Part shown: positions 25,248-36,415 of the stretch, piece after piece | Numbering within the stretch: position 1 is the stretch's first letter | Layout of the letters: every line of letters starts with the position of its first letter | Origin: Mansonella perstans | Taxonomy: Eukaryota; Nematoda; Chromadorea; Rhabditida; Onchocercidae | Direction of reading: 5' to 3' | Length of the DNA: 64,000 nt | Assembly: GCA_037074765.1 (NCBI GenBank) | Contig: JBAMDO010000052.1 | Location: 186,001 to 250,000 of the forward strand | Translations under genes and position numbers: made by a program | Notes under the pieces: model-generated | The model's input: the letters and a program-made list of their open reading frames with translations, nothing else | The model's database searches: none | Told to the model about the DNA's origin: nothing

Positions 25248-27605
25248 CGTGAAATTATCGCAACAAAAGTCATATATTCCATTCAAATTGTCCACTAGTC
25301 ATATTTATTCATTTCATGTAGAATCTGTGCACATTGGAAGGATGAAAAGTTATTTTCCTGTAAAAATAATTTTTAAAAAAAATTTGTTTTCTAAATTTAG
25401 AAAAAATTTCAAAATTTTAAAATTATAAATTACACAACTATGATTTCGAAAAAGAACAAAAAAAAAGCATTCATAATTGCATGCACGAAAATATTTGATG
25501 CGCGTTTTTTGATTAAAATTAAATTTTCTTTGCAATTAAAACATAAGAGGATGTTTATTGTGAAAAAGATAAATCAAATTTTAAATTTATTTCATTTTGT
25601 TGTTGGAGTTTAAAATTCAAAGTTATAATGATGGACTTCAAATATCTATCATTTCTGATTTTGTGGGATATTTATCATCAATGAAAATAGAAGTTTAAAA
25701 AAACAAAGACAATCAATTGAAATTTGAGAATTTCAGGTTAGCAAATTAAACTATTAATAATCCAAAGAACAAAATTTTTCAGCAATTAGCATCATTTCAT
25801 ATAGAACAGACTAACAATGCATTTTTGCTCTGTAATTAATTTAAGCCATTTCATTCAAACAAATTCCACCAGTTAAATGATAGTTTTTTTTTAAATTTGC
25901 AAAATTTAATCAAACTGCAATAAAATTAATCAAAAAGAAAGAAATGCGATGAGTTATAAAAATTTATTTGAGATGTAGAGAAAAAAAACAAAGAATACAA
26001 AGGAAAGAAGGACTGAACTCAATTTAAGTCGACAGCTGAAAAAAAAGTTTTTGCTCATGTTGTCCAGAACATTATGAATATTTAATTTGATTCCGGGCAG
26101 ATGGGAAAATAAAAAATTAGCTGTTCTACCCACTACCTCTTCCTTCTCCCATCACTATTGCTAATCCAAGAATAATCCATTATTTTAGCTTGGCTCAATT
26201 TGTTTCTGAGTACATCTATTTGGCTCAAGTAATCAATCATTTCAATGAATGTTATGAACTGAAATCAGTAATATAAAAAATATGAAAAGTATAAAGTTTT
26301 GAAATTTCAACTGGAAATTATTGGAAGAAAAGATAGAGTGATAATTCGATTTTTTTTCTTTTTTACATTAATTATAATCTAATTTTCTAAAATCTGTTCG
26401 GTCATTATTACTGCTTTAAAAGGACAAATTTAAATTTTACTAGGAAAATTAATTTGGAAGGAAAACGAGTGAAGCATTTTTAAATTAGCAACAAATTTAT
26501 GGCAATAGTAAATTTGAACCAAAGATTGCATAGGTATTTGTTTTTGTAAATATTTAAAAGTTTGAAAAGAAAAAAACAGTCTTATCAAATCCTTTTTGAT
26601 AATTTGACAGAAATAGTGAAAAGATGGAAAAGTCTTTAAAAACGATGGCATTTTAAATTTTAACATAAAAGGAGCACTCCTAAAAAAAAAAAAAAAAAAA
26701 AAAGATTGCAATTTATTCTGCTTTTCTGATTTTGAAAATAAAAACAAGTTTTGTTTGTTTTTTCTTCAACTTAAGTAATTAAATTTTTAAATTGCTCTAT
26801 ATTTCTTTGCATTTAACAATAATATCTTATTGCTTCTTTAATTCATTTTATTGGCTGCGCTAATTGCTAGTTTGTTTGTGAGTATTTTAAAAAAGCTTAC
26901 AGCGAGAAATAAAAGCTTTGTAGTAGATTTTTTTAAAAAGTGCATGACAAGTTTAGGTTGAACAAGTGTTTTTATTCAACGATAACCTTTCCTGGCTATG
27001 CTTTGACTTTTTTAATTTCGTTATGCGTATGCTTCATTAATAACTTTGTATTATTTTCCATGGTGTTAAAAAAAAAAAAAACGACATTTTAGATTTGAGA
27101 ATGAAAAAAAACTATATTTGGATTGAATGAATTTCAATTGGAAATTTAAATAAAATTTTTAATGAATTGCTTCTGCATGATGTTTCAGAGGGTACTTTTT
27201 CTATCTATGAGAAAGATTAGTAATTCAATTCTCATTCATTCATACTTTCTCAAAAATAACTCGAAAGGGAAGTATATATCATCATTGTAGGCGAATATGA
27301 TGATGTCTTTATAATAATCATCTCGTCCAGTAACTTGAGATTTAATTTTGAGGCATTGACGTAAATTTAATGTTGAGTCATTTATGCTGTAGAGACACCT
27401 AACGTCGCGAAAATGGCTTAACTCTTTTTATTAAATCTAATAACAATAGATAGACTTGTTGAATAATTGAATACTTCGAATAAAGAAATTTGTACTGAAG
27501 TATAAAATCAAAATACGACATTTGATTTTGCAATAGGCTCGTAGAGTATGAGCCTTTAGAATATGATAAATATGAGCTTTTCGAAGTTATAAATCCATTA
27601 GAAGT

Positions 27606-27653
27606 AAAATAATAAAGATGGAAATAGCTAAAATAATAAAGATGGAAATAACT
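27606..27653. repeat. Two-copy tandem duplication, 24-bp unit
   Basis: The unit aaaataataaagatggaaat starts at 27606 and again at 27630, with one mismatch in the part that follows. Confidence 0.8.
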
Positions 27654-28039
27654 AAAGATATAAGAAACTTCAATAAAACTTTTTCACCTTGCACTTCGTT
27701 GTCACTTCCTTGACTCTGTTCCTTAGAGATCAAAATATAGCATTGAAAAATAATGAAATATTATTACTATGGGAAGGATGATAAATAAAACTTTGATTTT
27801 TCTCAAAGATTGCGAAATTTTTTTAATTTTTTTAAATGAAATAGAAAAATTTTCATTTCATGAAATCTTGAATAATTTTTGGAATGTTTAATAATTTATT
27901 GTAAATCGGGAAAAATACGGCATATCGCTAATTTCTTTTCTTTGAATTGGATATTACTCATATAAATCACTATTATTCATAAAAATCACCGATAAGTACT
28001 TACTATGGCAACTGCATTTATTGTAACAATAATAAAAAT

Positions 28040-28390
28040 GATTTCATTTTCATTACAATAAATAGAGTAAATGAATAAACATGTTGATAAAAATAAAACA
28101 TATCAAAAAAACATTTTCGATCATAATCATTAATTCATTAAGACATTAATATTTGCAGTCATTAAGATAAATAGAGCAAATAAAAAACATGTCAATAAAA
28201 GATTTTCCATTATATGATAATCATTAGCTAATTAAGATTTTACAGTCATTAAGACAAATAAAGTAAATGAGTAAAACATGTCAACAAAACATTTTCAATC
28301 ATAATAATTAATTTATTAAAATATTAATATTTGTAATTTCATTACGATATTAATATATCCAGTTATTAAGATAAATAAAGTAAATGATAA
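28040..28390. repeat. Degenerate tandem repeat, about 90-115-bp unit, three to four copies
   Basis: Related blocks start near 28060, 28165, 28255 and 28370. Each contains a variant of attaagataaataaagtaaa, and most also have aaaacatgtcaataaaa and a cattttcaatcataat-type phrase. The copies are diverged and variable in length, so the array is old. Confidence 0.6.
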
Positions 28391-31300
28391 GATAATAAAA
28401 TAGAAAAAGGAATGGAATGAATTAATTATTATTTCATTAAATTCTTTTTTGTACATCTTTTTATGTAATGAAATGGAAAATAAAAAATTAACGAATAAAA
28501 TGGAAATTAAATAAATGTCACATATACAAGTGCACATGGCGACAAATTGTATTTTTGAAATGAGCAGGATTTTTGTCATTTTGTCCATTTTTTAAAACCA
28601 AAGTCTTATTCCAGCGCAAGAGGAAATAAATGTTAAAAATAAATTTGTTACTTTTTAATGTCCACTTCTGACAACAAACAAAAAATTTTTCAATAATATG
28701 GTTGTTGTGAGAGAGTTGAATGGATCCAACTGAAACTTTTTTTCTCCTTGTTAATTTTGAAAATGTAAGAAATGGAATTTCGGCGCAACACAGACACTAA
28801 ACAATTTAATTAAACATAAATTGTGATGTAATTGATTTTAAAATGCTTCTTTTAGGACTAAGCTTTTTATTTTTGAAAAAGAGATTTGTTTCTACTAAGC
28901 AATTATTTTCAAATTAAAAAAAATCAAAGTCAATTTTTGCACTATTATTTCAATTCTTTACTTTACAATAGCATCTGCATGCTATTGTGAAGTGGAAATG
29001 AAATAGACCTCTTGACATTTATTGCTGAACTATAAAACTTGTTTCTCGAGCGAGCTTTTTCTGTCAAATGTCAAGAAAATTTGCCAAAAAAATAATTCAA
29101 TTTTTTCCGCTTCCTTACATTTTGTCGAAATTCGCAAAATATATTTCGAAATATTTTTCTGACAAGAGAAATCTAAAAAAATGGAAAAATCAGAAATGAT
29201 TAATCATGGGAAAATTTGTTCGTTAAACGCGGTTTGTTATTTAAATTTAAAATTGAATATTTCTATGTTATTTCGAAAATGGAAAATGGAAAATTCACTG
29301 AAGAAATTTTACAATTCATTCAATTTACTATTGAAATAATTTCAAAATAAAATCAAGAAGTTTTCTTCAACATATATAAATGATATATGTTAGCAGAACT
29401 GATAATATTCATAAAATAAATCATTGTATGAAGAAATAACTTACTGTACTGATAAGTTTTCATGATTCTAAAGAAAACTTCAATAATTTTAATGAAAATT
29501 CACTCATACTGTAAGCTTTAAGAGTATTGTTGCCTGCGAAACAAAAAAAAAAACCATAGTAACTATGGCTTAAAAAATTTGTTTTCTTTTTTGTTTTTAA
29601 TGATATTTTTGAAAAGAAAATTATCAATTGATATCTTACGAACAGAAGAAATGTTTATTAAAAATTATTTTACTAATAATAAAACAATTCACTAATTCAA
29701 AATTCAAAAAATTCAATTCACTAATTAAGAAAGTTAATACTGCGAAATTAATTTTAAAAATAAGCAAAACTCGAAAGAAAGAAAGAATAGATGTCTCCAC
29801 TTCAAAACAAAACTTCAGATATTTGTAGGAAATAAGAAATATCAAATTTAGAAAGACGTTTTAATAATGTATAGATGCATGCATACCTGTGATATACTCT
29901 CGCTTCCTTGCGCAGGCAAAGTTTCTGTAAATAGAATTTATTATTCCTAAAGATACAAAATAATCAATCGATTCAGTCCTTTTTCCGAAGTTAATATATT
30001 CATCTGATTTTGATTAAAAATTTTAACATAGAATTAAAAAGAATTGCCAAATAAATGAATGACACAACATTAGCATAAACATTCTGAAAGAAAAATAATC
30101 CAATTCTTTTCCGGAAGCCAATATATTTAGCCTCTCCACAAGCTCGTTAAAAAAAATAAAATATTCTTTAAATCATTAAATCATTAATTAATGAAAAAAA
30201 TTTTATAGAATTCAATTAATTTATAGTTAATAACTTTATATAGTTGCAATAATCATTTTTCAAAAAAATGATAGAATCGAAAAACTGCCTAAGAACGAAA
30301 TGAACCACTATTCTGTTTTCTTTAACTCACTTTCATTTTTCAACATGTCGCCTCTTTATAAGTTTATAGAACAATTGGCCAATTGTGATTTCCATCTCTG
30401 GCTGAAAATATCAATCAATTTCGTGTTATGTCATGCCATTTGTTATTTTGAATTAAAATAGAATTAGTAATAACTGATGATCATAAATAACTCGTGCTCT
30501 TTCCATATTTTCAACAAGATTTGTCACTTTTTCTTTGAATTAAAATGTATCATTTTAAGTGAAGTTAAATCGCGAAGTTGTAAAGAAAAAATTGTTTGTT
30601 TTCAAACTAGTTTTTCTTCATAAGCGATATTGAATTCAAAATAAAAGAAATAAAAACAATTAATAATTTTTTTTAGCTAAAAATCTATGATGGTCAATTT
30701 TTTTTTTTTTTTTTTGTGATTAAATTGAAACTTAAAAAACTCAAATACATTATGCGTTAGGTCAATAAAAGTTAAGAAGTGTAGATTTAGTGATTTATCT
30801 CTATACAGGTGACATCACACACATGTGATATATATGACAAAAATACACAAATATATACACACAGAAATACACACATACTACTTTTTTAATGAAACATCAT
30901 AAAAATTTCATCGTAATTGTTTAGCAACTTTCGTAACTGAATAACTTATAATCAAATTCAGAAATAGTAAAATTAAAATTTCAATCTCTTTTCTTACATT
31001 AAAAATGAAACAATCTTAATTAAAATTAAGCTTGCCGTATCTTTCTTACCAATAAATCCGTGTAATGTTAAATAGAAGTAAATAAATTTGATATTTTTAT
31101 ATCATAATTAAAGTTTTTTTTCTGATAAATATTTACTGAACAGTATTTCAAATTGGAAAAATTATCCATCTTATTGTACAGTTCGAGAAAGATATTTTGG
31201 CTACTGGAAATGATCGCCGCTAATTTATTCTTATTTCAATTAAAATTATTATAAATAATTTTTTAATTTAAGAGAAAATGCAATTTTAAATTGAAAAATT

Positions 31301-33714
31301 TTTACATTGTTCGATTGATTATTCATTGGTAAAATATTCAGAGTGTTATCAATGAATGAAATAAATTGAAATTTAATAAAATGAAACAGCTATGTAAACA
31401 AAAATAAGTAAATAAATTTTATTACTGTGCTCTTATTGCTAATATTTATTTCAAACAAAACATAAGGATAGTGCTGTTGACAAAGTTGACATATAACTGT
31501 TGGCAAATTTTCTCTTTCTCCCATCATTTAAGTTATTTTATCATTTCTTACTTTTTTTTGTGCTTCAATTAATTTTAATTTATTTGATCCAAAATAGTAT
31601 GATTGGTAGAATAGATTAAAGTAACAGGATTACTGATTGTAATATGAAGGAGAAGTAATGATATTATGTTAAATTTCGTATATCTTACTTTGCATTCTTA
31701 AATGATTGCAAAATAGGCATTACAGTAATTAAGGCTATATTTCTTTTAATATAATATTAACTCTGAATTGTTTTCCTTTTTTTTCATTATTATCATAAAA
31801 TTTTTTGTAAATTTTATTCGATGATAATTCATTCAAGAGCTTAGCGAAAAGTTTCATTGCATTAGATATGAATGTTTGCCTAGTAGTTCAAGGGACAACA
31901 AAAAGCTTTTAACATTACGGAAAAGTTCACAACGGCCAAGCTTTTGTTTCTTTTTAATTTATTAAGAATTTTTGAATGGAATAAATCTGATGATATTTTC
32001 TTTTTAACTTATTGATCTTTTCTTAGCCTATTGTTCAACTTTGAACTTTACCAAGTAATGATTTGAGGTAAGTTTTGCAGCTATAAAATTTTCAAAGTTA
32101 AACAAAAAAAAGTAAAGCACAAATTTCATTTTCAATATTTCATTTTGGTAAAAATCCAGAATGTTGAAAAATGTTACAACATTTTCGGTGTAAACAAGTT
32201 TGACAATTGAAATATGTAAACATGTCTGATTAAATTTAAAATAAATTTGAGAGATATTTCACGAAGTTACTAATGGATATTTTATCTAATTGAAATAAGA
32301 AAAATAATTCTGAGCAATCAAACTATGAATTTACGAAAATTGAACGAATTTTGGATAAAAAATTCTTTCGAAAGTAATTATGTGTTACTTAAAATTACAT
32401 GAAAAAAAATATATGTTTGAGGTCCGAAAACTTTTGAGTGTAATCGAAAACTTTTGAAAGAATTGAACTTAATCTCAGTGATATTTTTTTTTTAATTGAA
32501 TTGATTCGAATTCTTGTTTAGATTCAAATAGATCGATAGTTTAGACTTTTACTCAAAGAATGAGACATATATTTGATTAGAAACTTTCTTCCATAACCTC
32601 ACTATCAATCGATAACTTGATAACTGAATGTCAACTTTGATTAATAGCTTAAGTGTTTAATAGGATGAAAGAAAAAATGATAATTATCAATTTTGTATTT
32701 TGTTTTAAACCAATTTTTCATTCGCTTAATAACAGTGAAGAAATGTTCCTAATGTTAGTGAAAAAAAGGTCTAAAGAATAAATGAAAGATTTAATCAAAA
32801 ATAAAAAAGAAATAAAATTTTTTTTACACTTTTAATTTCTTCATTAATAAATTCATAAGGCCTTTTTTCTCTTGGAGTAATGCAAAAAAAAAAAAAAAAA
32901 AAAAAGATTTTGTTACAATGATAATGACTTATTTGAAATAATAATCATTTTAAAAAATATTATCGAACAGTTCAATGTTTCCAAATTAATAACTAAACTT
33001 TTAAAAAATAAAACAAAAAAAAAGATGAAGCAAAAAGCGGTTTTTATTTTTCTCTGAAAAACTAATGTTAATGAAGCTTGGCAAGAATATGATGCGATTA
33101 GGCTTAGGCTAACAATTAAGCATTTTTATGGTATGTACTTAAAGCCTCTCAAACTTCATTTCCTTTATGCTTTAATTGCTTTCTAAAGTAAAAAATTTTT
33201 AAGGGCTAATTCATCGAATCGATTATTAACTGCATTGTTATTTGAGTTCAGCCAGACTGATCAATTCATTCGTTTTTGTAAAGTGCTGGACGATGATTAT
33301 TAAAATAATTACTTTCAAATTAAAATATTGAAGTAAATTTTTTAAAATTTTCCGAGCATATTATAAATTTGAAAAAAAATAAGACAATTAAAGAAATGAA
33401 TCATTGGAATTCTATGTTATCATATCATAATAATTAATGAAAACAAATTGCTCAAAAAAAACAAAAGTTTTATCAATTTTCTAAAATTTGAAATTATAAT
33501 GTGAAAAATGAAAATGTAATGTTAATCGATCTAGCATGCAGCCATTTATTAAATTTGTTTCAGTTATACTTCTGTATCTTAATTAACCTTTTGCAACGAT
33601 TTTTGGAACTTATTTGGAATGGATGATCCTACCACGGCTAACATAGCTTATAACCTTATAATCATAAAGGCGTGCAAGCCTCTTCCATCAAGACGACAAG
33701 AGATGTTCGTAGAA

Positions 33715-33774
33715 AAAAGGTTTATCATATATCATTACCATAAAAGGTTTATCATATATCATTACCATAAAAGG
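33715..33774. repeat. Two-copy tandem duplication, 27-bp unit
   Basis: The unit aaaaggtttatcatatatca starts at 33715 and 33742, the two copies being essentially identical over the unit. Confidence 0.85.
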
Positions 33775-34325
33775 TAGTTTAAATTTTAGGTTTCAAAAAA
33801 TACTAATAATTGACGAAAAATAAATGGCTGAAAGGGAAGAAATCAGAAAAAGAAATCTTTGGAGAAACTGAAAAGCAAAGAGGATTAGAAAAGAGAAGCG
33901 AAGTGATAAAATGATAGCAAGCGAATTTCATTAACTGCTTGTTCCAATTTCTAATCGCCCCTTTGCTTGAAAGAGAGCATTTACGATGAGAAAAATGAGA
34001 AACAAATGGATTGGAGAAGTGAGAGAAAGGAGAAAAAAAATTAATTTTGAAAACATTTCAAGAATCAACAATTCAAATATCTCCTACGCAAATTCAGCTA
34101 GTATTAAATTTTAACATTTACATAGAAATCTTCTCGAAATAACTTAATGTCGATTTATTTTTCCAAAAGTGATCTAAGAGATGAAATTCGTGAAAGTTAA
34201 CCAACTTCACAAAATGATTTGAAAATTTTCAAGCATCAATCAATTTCCAGTTTCTGATTGTCGATTCAAATCTCACCTATAATTTCATCTTCCAGATTTA
34301 ATAATAATTAATTTTTGATTCAGTT

Positions 34326-34367
34326 GAAAATGGCAACTGGATGACAAAGGCCGGAAGCGAAACTGCC
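34326..34367. other. GC-rich segment fused to the broken end of the 16S fragment
   Basis: The 16S match stops near 34368. The next roughly 40 bases (around gatgacaaaggccggaag) are far more GC-rich than nematode DNA here but do not match the expected 16S continuation. They may be a second bacterial piece joined during insertion; I do not recognise it. Confidence 0.4.
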
Positions 34368-34808
34368 GAACAGTCATTATCTTACTCACCGAAAGAGCTT
34401 TACAACCCAAAGGCCTTCTTCACTCATGCGGCATGGCTGGATCAGGCTTTCACCCACTGTCCAATATTCCCCACTGCTGCCTCCCATAAGAGTCTGGACC
34501 ATGTCTCAGTTCCAGTGTCGCTGATCATCCTCTCAGATCAGCTATAGATCACTCCTTTGGTAAGCTATTACCTTACCAACTAGCTAATATAGGCCTCATC
34601 TAATAGCAATAAATCTTTCCTCCGTAGGGCGTATACGATATTATTTGCCGTTTCCAACAATCATTCCGTACTACTAGGTCGATTCCTATACATTACTCAT
34701 CCGTCTGCCACAAGTTATACCACAGCAAACTACAGTATAACTCCGTTCGACTTGCATGTGTAAACCTGCCGCCAGCGTTCATTCTGAGCCAGGACCAAAC
34801 TCTCAAAT
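34368..34808 (-). pseudogene. Wolbachia 16S rRNA fragment (5' third), decayed nuclear copy
   Basis: Read on the minus strand, this begins GAGTTTGGTCCTGGCTCAG, the 5' end of bacterial 16S rRNA. It continues with ATGAACGCTGGCGGCAGG, ACATGCAAGTCGAACGG, GTAATGTATAGGAATC, CCTAGTAGTACGGAAT, GCCTATATTAGCTAG and GGAGGCAGCAGTGGGGAATA, up to GTAAAGCTCTTTCGGTGAG and ATAATGACTG. The variable regions are those of Wolbachia as I remember them. About 440 bp is kept, roughly the first 430 positions of the molecule, and the rest is absent. Universally conserved sites are mutated (TTTGATCC is TTTGGTCC, TACGGGAGG is TATGGGAGG), a few bases are deleted, and the DNA lies inside nematode AT-rich sequence. It is therefore a dead insertion (a nuwt), not a working rRNA gene. 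The open frame of 68 codons on the plus strand here is spurious. Confidence 0.93.
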
Positions 34809-36415
34809 TTAGACTTTAACCTATGAAAGGTTGAGGGTACGTCGGATAAACCCGATAAAAAATAATTAGCTTTATATTGTTGTCTTTATTTCTACTTTAG
34901 AAATACTTCAATCTCCAACTATTCAAACAACTTTGAAAACATTGTTATGTGATATAATTGCTATGTCAATAAGTTCATTATCATTTCATTATTGCAGCTC
35001 TCAATGAACCGTGTTAACTATGCTTTAACAAATTAGTAAACTCATTGCTCAACTAATTAGAATAATGTATAGAAATATTCCACTTACCCTACTTGATCAA
35101 TTTATTTACTGATCAAGTAAATTAATTAGCCGACTAATTTGAGTTTTCAATTACAATAAAATGTGCTTCAAAATTTGGCATAAAACTGTAAGTTAGTAGA
35201 TGGCATAGCCAAGGTAAAATCTTTCATTGTACTATTGATTGCAGTGGAGAATAGTTCTGAACGCTTTACAAAGCAAATGTTGAAATTTCAAAAACTGAAA
35301 TTAGATGAGAATTAGATCAGAACGATAAAAGATCAGAATGGTAATGAATCACATCATATGGCAATGAAACATTATCATATAGTTATATCATCATATTTGG
35401 TTGCTGTAATGAATAAGTCACACAGGTGATATTTTTGACCCGTTTAATCATATTTCTAACTCAAATGTACCATACCCAACTTGATAAATAAATCATTGAT
35501 AATGTATTAATTAAAGCGTGAATTATCGTAATTTTATTGTATAAATGGTATGAGAAAGAAAGCGAGAGAGAGAAAGAGAGAGGGAAAAAAAGATGAAGCC
35601 CTGATAGACTGAATTTGAAAATGAAAGTTTCGCTCCACTATTCATCTATAGAGCACTAAACTTTCAAAGGGGAAATTTAACTCAGTTAAAATCCAATTAC
35701 ATCAATTGAAACTTCTATTCTGAAAAGAAGCCATTGATTTAAATCTCATTAAGTATTAGTGAAAGAAAATTTACTTTAAATTATTTATTTGAAATGGTTA
35801 ACAAATTTTTTTTGTGGAAGAAGAAAGTAATGAATTATTAGTTTGGTTAAAAAAAAGGAAAGCAAAAAAATTCAAAACTAATTTAGTCTCAATTTTTCTG
35901 CAAGAATCTTTTTTTATTCTCTGGCAGATTTGCAGAGAAAAAAAAAATCAATGAGTAAAATTTGCATTTTAACTTAATTTTCCATTGCTTTAATTGCTAT
36001 TGAGAATAATGGTATGAGTAGAAGAATGATTGCTTCAAATCATTAAAAATTAATTAAAACATTTTACTTTAAAACATTTTTATTGATCTCATATTTTAAT
36101 TCCATTATGTAATGCCTCGCAATGCTTCTATTTAAATAAATTAAAAATTAAACAATTATTTCGTTGTTATTTAATTTGAATTTTAAACTTTGAATTGCAA
36201 CAGCAGAAAATTGGGTCCCGAACAGAATGTCAGGTTACGGTGGTTGTTTTTCTGTTGGCAGTTGTTTCAACGATTAATGCTTGTAATTCGGATGAGCTGA
36301 CCTGGATGTGGTATCAGAAGTGGGCATGGAGTAATATCTGATGATAGATCTTTTATGGAAATCAAATTTTGGCAAATTTCATTTTAAATAGGCAAATTAT
36401 TTCTATTTCAGAAAA
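34809..36415. other. Interval between the Wolbachia fragment and rab-18
   Basis: The first 50 or so bases (34809-34860, around ggttgagggtacgtcgg) are richer in GC than the rest and may be Wolbachia sequence from just upstream of 16S. After 34865 the DNA is ordinary AT-rich sequence with a GA-rich patch at about 35550-35590. A less AT-rich block at 36205-36350 directly upstream of rab-18 may be its promoter or 5' UTR; its longest ATG frame (MSGYGGCFSVGSCFND) is only 16 codons. Confidence 0.45.

Larger units (their letters stand above)
25248..34325. other. Long gene-poor AT-rich interval
   Basis: About 9 kb upstream of the GPCR start in which I see no coding exon or RNA gene. ORFs of 60-105 codons occur but look like chance frames dominated by Lys, Asn, Ile and Phe. 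The 5' UTR and promoter of the GPCR should lie at the left edge. It contains many poly-A/T runs, CA-rich sequence near 30800-30880, and the small tandem duplications listed separately. Confidence 0.55.

Noticed and set aside
25248..25295. Longer N-terminus for the GPCR starting upstream of 25247
   Set aside because: The upstream in-frame stretch contains only a GTG and is preceded by a stop; the first ATG in frame is at 25247.
26430..26747. 105-codon minus-strand ORF rich in Phe, Lys and Ser
   Set aside because: Poly-A/T driven composition with a run of Phe from a long A tract; no domain or splice support.
28316..28588. 90-codon minus-strand hydrophobic ORF
   Set aside because: Made of Ile/Phe/Leu codons expected from AT-rich DNA and partly inside the degenerate repeat array.
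34341..34547. 68-codon plus-strand ORF with balanced composition
   Set aside because: It is the antisense of the Wolbachia 16S fragment and adjoining GC-rich piece; the composition reflects rRNA, not protein coding.
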